Part shown: positions 35,518 through 44,077 of the stretch, in pieces
Numbering within the stretch: the first letter of the stretch is position 1
Layout of the letters: each line of letters starts with the position of its first letter
NCBI RefSeq assembly: GCF_011050415.1
Contig: NZ_DRFS01000019.1
Location: 186,001-250,000 of the forward strand
DNA length: 64,000 bases
Reading direction: 5' to 3'
Source of the DNA: Halomonas sp.
GTDB taxonomy: Bacteria; Pseudomonadota; Gammaproteobacteria; Pseudomonadales; Halomonadaceae
Made by a program: the position numbers and the translations under genes
The notes under the pieces: model-generated
The model's input: the letters and a program-made list of their open reading frames with translations, nothing else
Databases searched by the model: none
What the model was told of the DNA's origin: nothing

Positions 35518-35571
35518 TTTAACAATTTTGACCAGCTTGGAGACTGCGTTGAACACCGGTGCTTCGGCCAT
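35518..35571 (-). pseudogene. remnant of a HAD phosphatase gene
   Basis: On the minus strand this stretch encodes MAEAPVFNAVSKLVKIVK, 14 of 18 residues identical to MAEAPVIEAVAKLVKILK of the intact phosphatase gene at 38105-38158. The two DNA stretches agree at 42 of 54 bases by eye. No similarity is visible on either side. It is a decayed fragment, not an expressed gene. Confidence 0.8.
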
Positions 35572-35735
35572 TTCCATCGGCCGTCGTATATAAGTGGCGT
35601 TAGAACAAACGGGTCAGAGGGCTATGTATAACTCTATAGTTAAACGTAGTGCTTGAATTCATAGACGAAAGGTTATAGTAAGTCACTAGGCTGGATTTAA
35701 TGTCTTGGCAAACGCTTTGATAGCAAGGTGGCACT

Positions 35736-37811
35736 ATGACTACCCTCTCTTTATCTCCGAACTTGTCCAGCCGAGTTTGCTACTACCCTTCCTCCGCGAG
35801 GTCACTAACTCCCTCTACCCGAGTGCACTCTGCGCAATTGTTGGAGCCGCCCGCTTACGTTAAACACTATGACAGTCAGCTGTCACATTTGGATAACTGG
35901 TTAGCTATCATTGCCTTGGTAGGTAAGGTGGCAAGTCGCAGCGGGGCCAACGGGGTGTTGGATCGTGTATCGGAAGTCCAGAATCGTTTTCGCCACTTAC
36001 GCGTTCAGCTTGCCACTGCATTGACTGAAGAGTATGCCCGCGAATATGAAATGGTATTGGGGAGCAGGGCGGCGATTGCGGTTGATATGCTGGTGCGCAA
36101 CCTCTTTGAGCGATCAGCCGATATTGGCTTTCTTTCGACTGACAACATCCTTCGTTCCTACATGGATGGTGACAACGAGGAAAGTGCGGGAACTATTCAC
36201 CAGCACCTGCAGCGCTATGTCGCTAAATACTCCGTTTATGACGATGTCATGCTGCTGGATGCAGAGGGCAAGCTGCGCACCCGCCTAACATCAGCAGAGG
36301 CGGATGCTCCTCGTGATGACGCGCTGTTTCAAGCGATGTCTGCATCACTTTCTCAAGGGCAAGCCGGCTATCTTGAATACTTTGCAGCCACCCCTTTAGT
36401 TCCCCAGAGGCATCGGGCGCTGCTGTTTATTGCGCCTATTTATCAACAGGAAACAACGCCGTCGACATGCCTGGGCTATCTCGCCCTGAGCTTTAATCTA
36501 GACGAAGAGATGCGGGGCATTTTCGAAGAGGTGGCTGACAGCCAATATGAACTTGCCTTGCTAGACAAAGAGGGCCACGTAGTAGCCTCTAGCTTACCCC
36601 AACTAAGGCTGGGTGAGTCGATGCCGCAGGTGGGCGTCGCATGCGTTGAAGTCCTTGTGCTAGAAGGCAAAGCGTATGCATGTCGGCAAGTCTCCAGTGC
36701 CTCGTATCAAGGGTATGCGGGGCTTGGTTGGCGCTGTATCGCGCTGACGGAGCTAGCGGGAAGTGCCAAGGCGCCGTCTCACGATATGAGCACCCCATCG
36801 GGAGCCACTGATGTAGTGAAGGGACAGCTTAGCGATATCCGTCAGCAGGCATCACTCATTGCGCAGCAGCTTAATCTGGCCGTGATTAATGGGCATATTA
36901 TCTCTGTGCGCCACAAGGCGGTTGAGTTAGTGCCAGTGTTGCATCAGATTCGTGAAATTGGCAACTTGACGGAACGGCTATTCGGCGTCTCTATCTCAAC
37001 GTTAAGTGAAGGGATGAGTCAGACAGCCATTGCCGATGCCTCCATGCGAGCCTTTAGCATGGTCAGCATTATGGATCGCAATCTGTATGAGCGGGCCAAT
37101 GATGTTCGCTGGTGGGCGCTGGATGAGCGTATTCGCAGAAAATTAAGTGCAGCGGCTGATGGCAGTGAGCAGGCGCGCAGTGAAATATCAGCGGTTATCC
37201 GCTCTATTAATTGCCTTTATACCGTTTACACCAACATTTTAGTGTTTGATCGTGAGGGCATTATAGTCGCGGTTTCTGATCAGGCATCCTCGGATATTAT
37301 TGGCACGCGTGTGCCTGAAACACTGCCGTTGGCAGCGTGCTTAACCATCTCCTCTGAACAGGGCTATGTGGTCACAGCGTTTACTGAGAGCGAGCTATAC
37401 GCCAACCGATCTACGTATCTTTACTGCGCGCCCGTGCTCGATTTCAACAGCAATACGGTTGTCGGCGGCATAGCCACTGTGTTTGATGCGACGCCAGAGT
37501 TTCAGCAGATCCTAGCGGATAACCTTCCCAGCAGAAATGCGGAATCGCTGCCCCCTTTCGCGCTGTTCATAGATGCTGACGGTCAGGTGATCTCTGCTAC
37601 GTTACCCGGCATCTCCTTGCCTTTACTGCTAGATGGCTGCTATGGGGAGGTGCTGGCGTTACGTAATGGCGAGCGCTTGTTCCAAAGGCTCGAGTATGAG
37701 GGCAACAGCTACTTATGTGCGATGGTCGCATCAACAGGCTATCGAGAGTACAAACGTCAGGATAATTACCGCAACGATGTCATCTCAATCGCCTGTCTGC
37801 CTATCGACTGA
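35736..37811 (+). CDS. soluble protein with two cache-like sensor modules
   Basis: A 691-residue protein of unclear function. Two comparable modules are visible. The first (about residues 105-345) has AVDMLVRNLFERSADIGFLS, then VYDDVMLLDAEGKL, then ELALLDKEGHVVAS. The second (about 430-680) has SIMDRNLYERANDVRWWALD, then VYTNILVFDREGIIVAVSD, then FALFIDADGQVIS. These 'D..G.v..s' strands are typical of cache/PAS-like sensors. No transmembrane helix, signal peptide, HAMP, kinase, GGDEF or methyl-accepting domain is seen, so it would act in the cytoplasm through a partner. AAGGTGG precedes the start. Confidence 0.65.
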   Translation: MTTLSLSPNLSSRVCYYPSSARSLTPSTRVHSAQLLEPPAYVKHYDSQLSHLDNWLAIIALVGKVASRSGANGVLDRVSEVQNRFRHLRVQLATALTEEYAREYEMVLGSRAAIAVDMLVRNLFERSADIGFLSTDNILRSYMDGDNEESAGTIHQHLQRYVAKYSVYDDVMLLDAEGKLRTRLTSAEADAPRDDALFQAMSASLSQGQAGYLEYFAATPLVPQRHRALLFIAPIYQQETTPSTCLGYLALSFNLDEEMRGIFEEVADSQYELALLDKEGHVVASSLPQLRLGESMPQVGVACVEVLVLEGKAYACRQVSSASYQGYAGLGWRCIALTELAGSAKAPSHDMSTPSGATDVVKGQLSDIRQQASLIAQQLNLAVINGHIISVRHKAVELVPVLHQIREIGNLTERLFGVSISTLSEGMSQTAIADASMRAFSMVSIMDRNLYERANDVRWWALDERIRRKLSAAADGSEQARSEISAVIRSINCLYTVYTNILVFDREGIIVAVSDQASSDIIGTRVPETLPLAACLTISSEQGYVVTAFTESELYANRSTYLYCAPVLDFNSNTVVGGIATVFDATPEFQQILADNLPSRNAESLPPFALFIDADGQVISATLPGISLPLLLDGCYGEVLALRNGERLFQRLEYEGNSYLCAMVASTGYREYKRQDNYRNDVISIACLPID

Positions 37812-37822
37812 CTACTGCTTAA

Positions 37823-38269
37823 TTAAAAATCCCCCGGCGCGCACTGCAGGCAGGTAAGCCCTAGCGCGCGCCACTGGGCCACCACGGCGTCGCGGTCATC
37901 CAGCACCAGCCAGGGCGTAAAGCCGTCGCGGCGCATCTGATTAAGCAGTGCGGCTTTAACTTCTTCGTCATCCACATGGTCATCGCCTTCCGGGCGTAGA
38001 TACATGGCATCAAAAGGGATGGTATGTCGCTCTAACCACCGTTGGGTATGATCGCGATGGCTGTCCGGACGGCCGCTGCAAATGACGATCTGTTGGCCCT
38101 GGGCCTTAAGTATCTTGACCAACTTGGCGACTGCTTCAATGACCGGCGCTTCGGCCATATGGGCGAAAAAGGGATCCCACTGTTTTTTACTGCCCAGCAC
38201 CCACTCGCTGACATGGTGCGGGTGAAACTCGGCCAAGGTGCCGTCGACATCAACAATTACTGCGGACAT
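37823..38269 (-). CDS. HAD-family phosphatase (polynucleotide kinase 3'-phosphatase-like)
   Basis: A 148-residue minimal HAD enzyme. Motif I is VDVDGTLAEF (nucleophile Asp plus general acid Asp), motif II is VICSGRPDS, and the C-terminal WLVLDDRDAVVAQW supplies the motif IV acidic residues. No cap domain is present, so a fairly large substrate is possible. It overlaps the MBL hydrolase gene by 13 bp and is last in the ABC importer operon, suggesting dephosphorylation of the imported compound or a product of it. A decayed copy of part of this gene is at 35518. Confidence 0.82.
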   Translation of the reverse strand: MSAVIVDVDGTLAEFHPHHVSEWVLGSKKQWDPFFAHMAEAPVIEAVAKLVKILKAQGQQIVICSGRPDSHRDHTQRWLERHTIPFDAMYLRPEGDDHVDDEEVKAALLNQMRRDGFTPWLVLDDRDAVVAQWRALGLTCLQCAPGDF

Positions 38270-39348
38270 GCAAAACTCCCTAAAGAAGACGAAGTGGTAG
38301 AACGAGCATCGGTGCTGAAATGAGGCGTGGTGCAGAGACGTTTACCTAATAGTTTGCGCCACTCGTTCAACGGTTGATCAGTGAGATGAGTAAATAGCGG
38401 CACTACGTGAGTGGCGCCCAACTGATCGGCAAGCGCCCTTAGATGCGAGGCGCGCAGGTGAACGTTCCAGCGCTGCCATAGAACGTCGCCTGCGGCGAGC
38501 TGGGTACAGCGCTCTGGGGTTAAGTAGCCAGTATGTAGCAACTTATGAACGGGCCACTGGTCGGGAACGTCGTCGCGATCACTGACCAGCATTAGTGCCG
38601 CGTTGGCATCATCCGAGCGTGCTAGCACGCTCGCAATCGCCTCCTCAGTATCGGGGCGGCGCAGCGCGGCAGGTAGGGCCAGCAGGGCGGCCAGGTTAGC
38701 GCGAATGACGGCATCTATCGCCAGCGTCAGCCCACGCGCTTTAGCCTCTTCTGCCAGCCATAAGGCCATCTCCAATGCACGTCCAGTGGCGGGCACGGGG
38801 AACACGAGGGGTTGCGTTAAGTGTTCACTAATCGCCTGGATACAACCTTGCTGTGATTGGTCGTAAGCACCGTAGGAGGCATCCAACAAAGCAATCCTGG
38901 CAGGTGGTGGTGTGTCGAAGGGAAAGAGCCTTGATTCGAAACAGGCATCGCCGCTGTAAAAAACACCTTCTGCCACCGCTAAATGTAGCCAAACGCCCCC
39001 CAGTGAATGCCCCGCCTGGCCGGTGGTGACGGTGATACCTTCCACTTCTAACGAGCCGCGTTCAGGTAAGGGCCGCCACTGCCTGTTCTTTGGCAATGCT
39101 TTGGCCACTAGCGGCGTGCAGTAAAGCGGTACGTTGGCAGGCAGCTGTGCTACGCCACCGATATGATCGATATGGTCGTGGCTAATCAGCACGGCATCAA
39201 CGTCCAAGTTGTTTGCCCATGTAATAGCGTCGCCAGGGTGCAGTGCGCCGCCGGCATCCAGCAGTAAACGCTTTCCGTGTGCTTTCACCACTATCGCCGC
39301 TGGGCCTTTGTCACCTAGCCCACTGAGCACTTCAATATGTACACTCAT
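38257..39348 (-). CDS. MBL-fold metallo-hydrolase of the ABC importer operon
   Basis: A 363-residue metallo-beta-lactamase-fold enzyme. The metal site motif HxHxDH is SHDHIDHIGG (His57, His59, Asp61, His62). GHSLGG and FYSGDACFES give further metal ligands. The middle part is insert-like, and the C-terminus ends in ASHLRALADQLGATHVVPLF followed by THL, reminiscent of beta-CASP/RMMBL enzymes. Overlaps the ATPase gene by ATGA. The natural substrate is unknown; a phosphodiester or cyclic phosphate ester would fit with the adjacent phosphatase (inference). Confidence 0.8.
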   Translation of the reverse strand: MSVHIEVLSGLGDKGPAAIVVKAHGKRLLLDAGGALHPGDAITWANNLDVDAVLISHDHIDHIGGVAQLPANVPLYCTPLVAKALPKNRQWRPLPERGSLEVEGITVTTGQAGHSLGGVWLHLAVAEGVFYSGDACFESRLFPFDTPPPARIALLDASYGAYDQSQQGCIQAISEHLTQPLVFPVPATGRALEMALWLAEEAKARGLTLAIDAVIRANLAALLALPAALRRPDTEEAIASVLARSDDANAALMLVSDRDDVPDQWPVHKLLHTGYLTPERCTQLAAGDVLWQRWNVHLRASHLRALADQLGATHVVPLFTHLTDQPLNEWRKLLGKRLCTTPHFSTDARSTTSSSLGSFACPQ

Positions 39349-40421
39349 TGGTCGGGCTCCATGCACCAACCCTGATGCAGGGTAACGGCGACCTGGCTGC
39401 CCACATCAGGCGCGCTATGATGGTAGGCCAGTAGCGTTTCGCCACTGTGCAGCCGCAGGCTAAGTTCATACCGCTCGCCGCGGAAAATAACGCTGACTAC
39501 CCGCGCGGCGAGTTGCTGTGCGCTAGGCGGTTGAGTAGCAATCTGAATATGTTCAGGCCGCACCAGTACCGCTTGGGTGCGTTCAGACTCCATGGCATTC
39601 AACCCGCGCATCAGGGATGCGCTTTCAAGAAGCTTTCCGTGACTACCGGCAGCAACCTTTAACTGGCTGCCCTGACCGATGAAGCCCGCTACCCATGCCG
39701 TACGTGGTTCACGGTAAAGCGTTTGCGGCGTGCCCCACTGCACCAGCTTGCCCGCTTTCATCACGGCGATTTTATCTGCCAGCGCCATGGCTTCGGTTTG
39801 GTCGTGAGTCACATATACCAGCGTGGCGCCAGTGCGCTGGTGAAAATCGCGAAAGCTATGCTCCATGGTGGCGCGCAGGTGGCGGTCAAGGTTGGCAAGT
39901 GGCTCATCCAGTAGCACCACGGAAGGGTCACTCACTAGACAACGTGCCAGAGCAACTCGCTGGCGCTGTCCACCGCTTAATGCCTGAGGCATGCGCTCGG
40001 CGTAGGCTTCAAGCTCTACTAACGCTAACGCTTGCTGAACGCGCTGCTGATACTCGGCTCCACGCAGGCCGCGCAGTTTGATCGGATAGCCGACGTTATC
40101 GGCAACGCTCATATGCGGCCACAGCGCGTAGGATTGAAACACCATCGCCATGTCGCGCTGTTCTGGCGGCACATGGGTCTCGGGGCTTGCCAGGGTGCGA
40201 CTGCCCAATTGAATGCTGCCCCCATTGACGGGCTCAAAACCTGCCAACATGCGCAGCATGGTGGTTTTGCCGCAGCCGCTAGGGCCAAGCAGGGCGACAA
40301 ATTCGCCCGGTTTGATCTCCAACGACAGTTCATCCACCGCGACCTGCTCGCCAAAGCGTTTGGTGACGTGATCTATGCTTAGCCCTGCTGTGCTTAGCTT
40401 TTCTGTGCTTAGCCCTGCCAT
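39345..40421 (-). CDS. ABC transporter ATPase (FbpC/PotA-like)
   Basis: A 358-residue ATPase of the ferric/putrescine/sugar-phosphate group. Walker A GPSGCGKTTMLRMLAGF, Q-loop MVFQSYALWPH, signature LSGGQRQRVALARCL, Walker B VVLLDEPLANLD, and a C-terminal TOBE-like domain from about residue 270. The N-terminus is unusual: codons 3-17 are a three-fold 15-bp repeat (GLSTE / KLSTA / GLSID). The gene overlaps the permease gene by 13 bp and the MBL gene by 4 bp. Confidence 0.9.
   Translation of the reverse strand: MAGLSTEKLSTAGLSIDHVTKRFGEQVAVDELSLEIKPGEFVALLGPSGCGKTTMLRMLAGFEPVNGGSIQLGSRTLASPETHVPPEQRDMAMVFQSYALWPHMSVADNVGYPIKLRGLRGAEYQQRVQQALALVELEAYAERMPQALSGGQRQRVALARCLVSDPSVVLLDEPLANLDRHLRATMEHSFRDFHQRTGATLVYVTHDQTEAMALADKIAVMKAGKLVQWGTPQTLYREPRTAWVAGFIGQGSQLKVAAGSHGKLLESASLMRGLNAMESERTQAVLVRPEHIQIATQPPSAQQLAARVVSVIFRGERYELSLRLHSGETLLAYHHSAPDVGSQVAVTLHQGWCMEPDQ
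40371..40415 (-). repeat. 3 x 15-bp tandem repeat at the permease stop / ATPase start
   Basis: On the minus strand: GGGCTAAGCACAGAA, AAGCTAAGCACAGCA, GGGCTAAGCATAGAT. The first copy contains the TAA stop of the permease gene and lies just inside the ATPase frame. The 15-bp period keeps the ATPase in frame. Confidence 0.85.
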
Positions 40422-42121
40422 GGGATGACTCCTTTAGGTAACCGCGGTGCCAGAAGGCTGAGAGCCAGCATCAGCGAGGCGACCATAATCACCACTAGCA
40501 CCGACACAGCAGCCGCCAGCACACTTTCGCCGCCTTGATCTAAGTTGAAAATCAGCACGCCGATGGTTTCGTTACCAGCACTCCATAGCAGTGCTGAAAC
40601 GGTAAGTTCATTGACTGCCAGCAGGAACACCAGTAGCCCGCCAGCAAACAGTGCGGGGGCCACCAGTGGTAGCACGATGCCGCCTAATCGCCGCCATGGG
40701 CCTGCACCCGCGAGTTGGGCGGCTTCTTCAAGGGACGGGTCTAACTGGGCTAGGCTAGCCGCTACTGGTTTGACGCAGACCACCAAAAAACGCGCCAGAT
40801 AAGCGACAAAAATCAGCCCCAGAGTGCCGTAGAGCGCGACATTGATAATCGGCAGGGGGCGCACAAACAGCAGAATGCAGGCAATCGCCAACACTACCCC
40901 TGGCAGTGCGTAGGGAATTTCAATAGCGCTGAGTACCACGCCGCGCCAGCGTTCCGGCAAGCGCTGCAGCCGGTAAGCTAATGGTAGGCTCAATAGCATT
41001 AGCACAACCGCCGCGCTGCCCGCCAGCCATAGGCTGTTACGTACTGCGCGCCATGTCGCTCCTTGGCGACCAACCACTTCAGCGTAAGCGTTAAGCGTGG
41101 CAGTATCGGCGTTAAGCGGTACACCCACTGCAGGCACTAGCGAGCTCACAACGAGCGCCAGCAGCGGTGCGACCAGGATAATCAATAAGATGCCGACCAG
41201 CGTGGCCGTTACCAGGGTGCGCCAACGGCCCAGGGTAAAGTCATGGGATCGACCGCTATGGCCACCCAAGCCAAACCGGCTGCGGCCCATTAAGTGTTGC
41301 TGAAGGGCGACGCCCGCTAAGGCCAGCAATCCAATCAACAATGACAGGGCGGCCATTTCCGCCAGCACGCCGGTACCAAAGCTAGCCATACGCTGATAGA
41401 TCAGCGTTGGAAGAACGTAATAGCCCGCTGGAATACCCAGCATGGCGGGAATGCCGAAGTTACCGAGACTTGAAATAAACGCCATGGCGCCCCCGGCAAT
41501 CAAACCGCTGCGGGTAACCGGTAGAATAATATGGCCCCATACCTGAGTTTGTTTGGCACCGCTAATCCGGGCGGCTTCAATAAGCTCGCGGGGCAACGAG
41601 AGTAGGCTGGTGCGCAGCGCTAGAAACACCAACGGCGCGCTTTGAATACCTAACAGCAGAGCGATACCTTCTGCTGAGTAGAGGGGTTGCGGGCTCCCCA
41701 TTGGCGGCGCCATTCCCATGCTCTTGAGTAGTGGGCTGGCGGGGCCGAATAGCTGTAACCAGCTTAGCGCGGTGACCTGCGGCGGAATCATCATTGGCAG
41801 CATAAAGCAGAATACTAGCCACGTTTTACCACGCACATTGGTCAGCGTGATGGCAAAAGCGAACAGGCTACCCAGTACCAGGGCGATCAACATGCCGAGC
41901 CCTGAGGTATAAAGGCTATGCCACAGCGCTCGCCAGGTGCTTGCGCTGTTGAGTACTTGCCACAGCGGCGATTGACGCCCCTGGGTAAGGTCGCTCAATG
42001 CTTCTATCAACAGGCGTAAGCTAGGCGCTAAACTCAGTAGCACAATGCCGATCAGCAGGCTTGAAAGCAGCCAGCGGTGCTGGCTGCCGTACTTTTTGTC
42101 ATAGGTCAGGGCAGGCGTCAT
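40409..42121 (-). CDS. ABC transporter permease, fused two-domain (FbpB/AfuB type)
   Basis: A 570-residue membrane protein with about 12 helices in two homologous halves. The EAA-type ATPase-contact loops are ELIEAARISGAKQTQVWGHI in the first half and LEEAAQLAGAGPWRRLGGIV in the second. This fused form is typical of FbpB/AfuB-like importers, taking iron, sugar phosphates or aminoethylphosphonate. It lies 2 bp after the binding-protein gene. Confidence 0.9.
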   Translation of the reverse strand: MTPALTYDKKYGSQHRWLLSSLLIGIVLLSLAPSLRLLIEALSDLTQGRQSPLWQVLNSASTWRALWHSLYTSGLGMLIALVLGSLFAFAITLTNVRGKTWLVFCFMLPMMIPPQVTALSWLQLFGPASPLLKSMGMAPPMGSPQPLYSAEGIALLLGIQSAPLVFLALRTSLLSLPRELIEAARISGAKQTQVWGHIILPVTRSGLIAGGAMAFISSLGNFGIPAMLGIPAGYYVLPTLIYQRMASFGTGVLAEMAALSLLIGLLALAGVALQQHLMGRSRFGLGGHSGRSHDFTLGRWRTLVTATLVGILLIILVAPLLALVVSSLVPAVGVPLNADTATLNAYAEVVGRQGATWRAVRNSLWLAGSAAVVLMLLSLPLAYRLQRLPERWRGVVLSAIEIPYALPGVVLAIACILLFVRPLPIINVALYGTLGLIFVAYLARFLVVCVKPVAASLAQLDPSLEEAAQLAGAGPWRRLGGIVLPLVAPALFAGGLLVFLLAVNELTVSALLWSAGNETIGVLIFNLDQGGESVLAAAVSVLVVIMVASLMLALSLLAPRLPKGVIPWQG

Positions 42122-42123
42122 GA

Positions 42124-43128
42124 TTACCCGCCGAACAGATCGCTAAAGCGCTGTTTGAGCTCTGCTTCTTGAGCCAATGTCTGCTCAATATCCACCGGCA
42201 TCAGGGCAATGCTATCGCGCTCCGGGAAGCCTTCTGGCGGGGTAACGTCGTCACGGGCGGGCAGGTAGCCTTGTTGGCTAACCAGCTCCTGGCCTTGTTG
42301 AGAGAGCACAAAGTCGACAAATTTCTGTGCCGCATCCAGATTGTCGGCGCCCTGCATAATCGCGACGGGTTCGGTCACCGCGCTGACGCCCTCTTCAGGG
42401 AACACAAATTTCACTGGCGAGCCTTTCACGGCTTCACGAATAGGTAAAAAATCCACCACGATGCCGTAGGGCTTGGTGCCTGCGGCGACGGCGTTAAACA
42501 CCCCGCCATTGCCACCCTGCGCTTCGGTGCGATTAGCCTGTAACGCGTCGTAGTAATCTGCGCCTAGCTCAGGATGGGCACTAATCGCTGCCATGTGGAT
42601 CAGTGCTGCACCGGAGTAAAGCGGGCTCGGCATGGTCACCATGCCTTCATAGTCAGGCCCCAGCAGGTCTTGCCAACTTTGCGGCTGATGCTCGGCACCA
42701 GTGTTATAGACAATGCCGGTGGTGATTAGCTTGGTGCCGTAATAGTAGCCTTCCGGGTCATATAGCTCGGCGTCATAGCCGTGGCGCTCATCGCTTAAGT
42801 AGGGCTGCAAGTGCCCCTCCTGCTTGAGCGACTCCATTGTCATGCTGTCGGCAATCAGCAGTACATCGGGGTTACTCACCCCAGCAGAAAGCTCTGAGCG
42901 CAGGCGGGTCATTAGCTGCGTCGTGCCGTCGCGTACCCACTCCACTTCAATATCTGGGTAGGCCGCTTGAAAGGCATCAACCGTTTGCTGGGCATCGCTA
43001 TTGGGCTGACTGGTGTAAAGCGTCAACGACTCGTTAGCAACAGCTTGAACAGAAAGAGCAAAACTGGCTACCGCGACGGCAGTAGTAAGAGCAGAAACCG
43101 GGACAGATAGCAGGGGACGCTTCAACAT
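42124..43128 (-). CDS. periplasmic substrate-binding protein (FbpA/AfuA-like)
   Basis: A 334-residue periplasmic protein with a signal peptide (SVPVSALTTAVAVASFALSV, cleaved after VQA). The core matches the bacterial binding protein type 2 family: LTLYTSQPNSDAQQTVDAFQ, NPDVLLIADSMT, GIVYNTGAEHQPQSWQDLL and FVDFVLSQQGQELV. I do not see the two adjacent Tyr residues of classical iron-binding FbpA, which argues for an organic anion rather than iron. The DeoR regulator and phosphatase in the cluster suggest a phosphorylated ligand. Confidence 0.88.
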   Translation of the reverse strand: MLKRPLLSVPVSALTTAVAVASFALSVQAVANESLTLYTSQPNSDAQQTVDAFQAAYPDIEVEWVRDGTTQLMTRLRSELSAGVSNPDVLLIADSMTMESLKQEGHLQPYLSDERHGYDAELYDPEGYYYGTKLITTGIVYNTGAEHQPQSWQDLLGPDYEGMVTMPSPLYSGAALIHMAAISAHPELGADYYDALQANRTEAQGGNGGVFNAVAAGTKPYGIVVDFLPIREAVKGSPVKFVFPEEGVSAVTEPVAIMQGADNLDAAQKFVDFVLSQQGQELVSQQGYLPARDDVTPPEGFPERDSIALMPVDIEQTLAQEAELKQRFSDLFGG

Positions 43129-43196
43129 GGGAAAACCTCAAGTGAGTGAACCCCACCTAAGCTACTGTCATCTGCTTACAACAAAGTGACAGTACG

Positions 43197-43246
43197 CTTT
43201 CGTTTGGTACTTTTTTACTTTCGTTCTCTGCTTAATTTGCTTTCGT
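43197..43246. promoter_or_regulatory. three phased CTTTCGT repeats, probable DeoR operator
   Basis: CTTTCGTTT at 43197, CTTTCGTT at 43218 and CTTTCGT at 43240, spaced 21 and 22 bp, i.e. two helical turns apart. They lie between the ABC operon and the DeoR-type regulator gene. TTTCG-rich direct repeats are typical of DeoR-family operators. Confidence 0.75.
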
Positions 43247-43263
43247 CTCGTCGTGAGGTAGCC

Positions 43264-44016
43264 ATGCGCCAGTTCGAACGTCGTCAACTGTTGTTACAGC
43301 GTATCCACTCTGAAGGCCGCCAATCGTTGGACGTATTGGCACAGCTCTTTAACGTGTCGGTGCAGACCTTGCGTGGGGATATTCGCTACTTAGCTGATAA
43401 AGGCTTAGTGCTGCGTCGTCAGGGCGAAGTGCTACCGTTTCCCGAGCAGGAAAACATCGGCTATGACCAGCGCCAGATCGTCAATGTGGCGGGTAAACGA
43501 CAAATTGCAGCCCGCGCTGCAAGCCTGGTGCAAGACCATCAGGCGCTGTTTTTAGGCACAGGCACTACGGTTGAGCAACTGGCGGATGCGCTTAGTGACA
43601 AGCAGGGGCTGCATATAATGACCAATAACCTGCATGCCCTGATCAAGCTCTGTCAATTGAAGTGTGAGTTAGTGGTGGCGGGAGGGCGGGTACGTCGTCG
43701 CGATCAGGATGTGATCGGTGGTGATGCCTGGCGATTTTTTCAACGCTATCGTGCCGATGTAGGCATTGTTTCGGTGGGCGGAATGGATAGCCATGGTCAG
43801 CTTTATGATTATAACGATGATGAAGTCATGGCTCGTGAAGCCCTGTTAGCCCACTCCAGTTACCGCGTGCTGGTGCTGGATAAAACCAAGTTTGATCTGC
43901 CGCTGCGCTGTACAGCAGGTCAACTAGGTGATTACGACGCGGTAGTGACCGATGTGCCTCTCCCCGATAAGTTAAGAAGCCCGCTGGCGGCACAGGGCAT
44001 TAGGTTCTTGGGCTAA
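43264..44016 (+). CDS. DeoR-family transcriptional regulator
   Basis: A 250-residue regulator. N-terminal helix-turn-helix: QFERRQLLLQRIHSEGRQSL, then LAQLFNVSVQTLRGDIRYL, where DeoR family proteins read 'VS..TIRRDL..L'. The C-terminal sugar-phosphate sensor domain has FLGTGTTVEQLADAL, then MTNNL, GGDAWRFF, and VLDKTKFDLP. DeoR proteins usually respond to phosphorylated sugars. The start at 43264 follows GAGG; a longer frame would run through its own operator repeats. Divergent from the ABC-MBL-HAD operon, which it probably controls. Confidence 0.9.
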   Translation: MRQFERRQLLLQRIHSEGRQSLDVLAQLFNVSVQTLRGDIRYLADKGLVLRRQGEVLPFPEQENIGYDQRQIVNVAGKRQIAARAASLVQDHQALFLGTGTTVEQLADALSDKQGLHIMTNNLHALIKLCQLKCELVVAGGRVRRRDQDVIGGDAWRFFQRYRADVGIVSVGGMDSHGQLYDYNDDEVMAREALLAHSSYRVLVLDKTKFDLPLRCTAGQLGDYDAVVTDVPLPDKLRSPLAAQGIRFLG

Positions 44017-44077
44017 CGGTGTGCTGCCCACGTTCCTGCTATGCTTAGAGTTTATTACTGCTACGAGGATCGCAACT

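Larger units (their letters stand above)
35316..35735. other. 420-bp gap with Zur-like box and HAD gene remnant
   Basis: Holds the promoter and leader of the metal importer (minus), the Zur-like palindrome at 35387-35398, a 54-bp decayed copy of the HAD phosphatase gene at 35518-35571, and the start region of the tandem-cache gene (AAGGTGG before 35736). No other gene is evident. Confidence 0.7.

Noticed and set aside
42124..43128. Ferric iron-binding protein (FbpA) assignment
   Set aside because: The paired Tyr iron ligands are not seen, and the DeoR/phosphatase context does not suggest iron.
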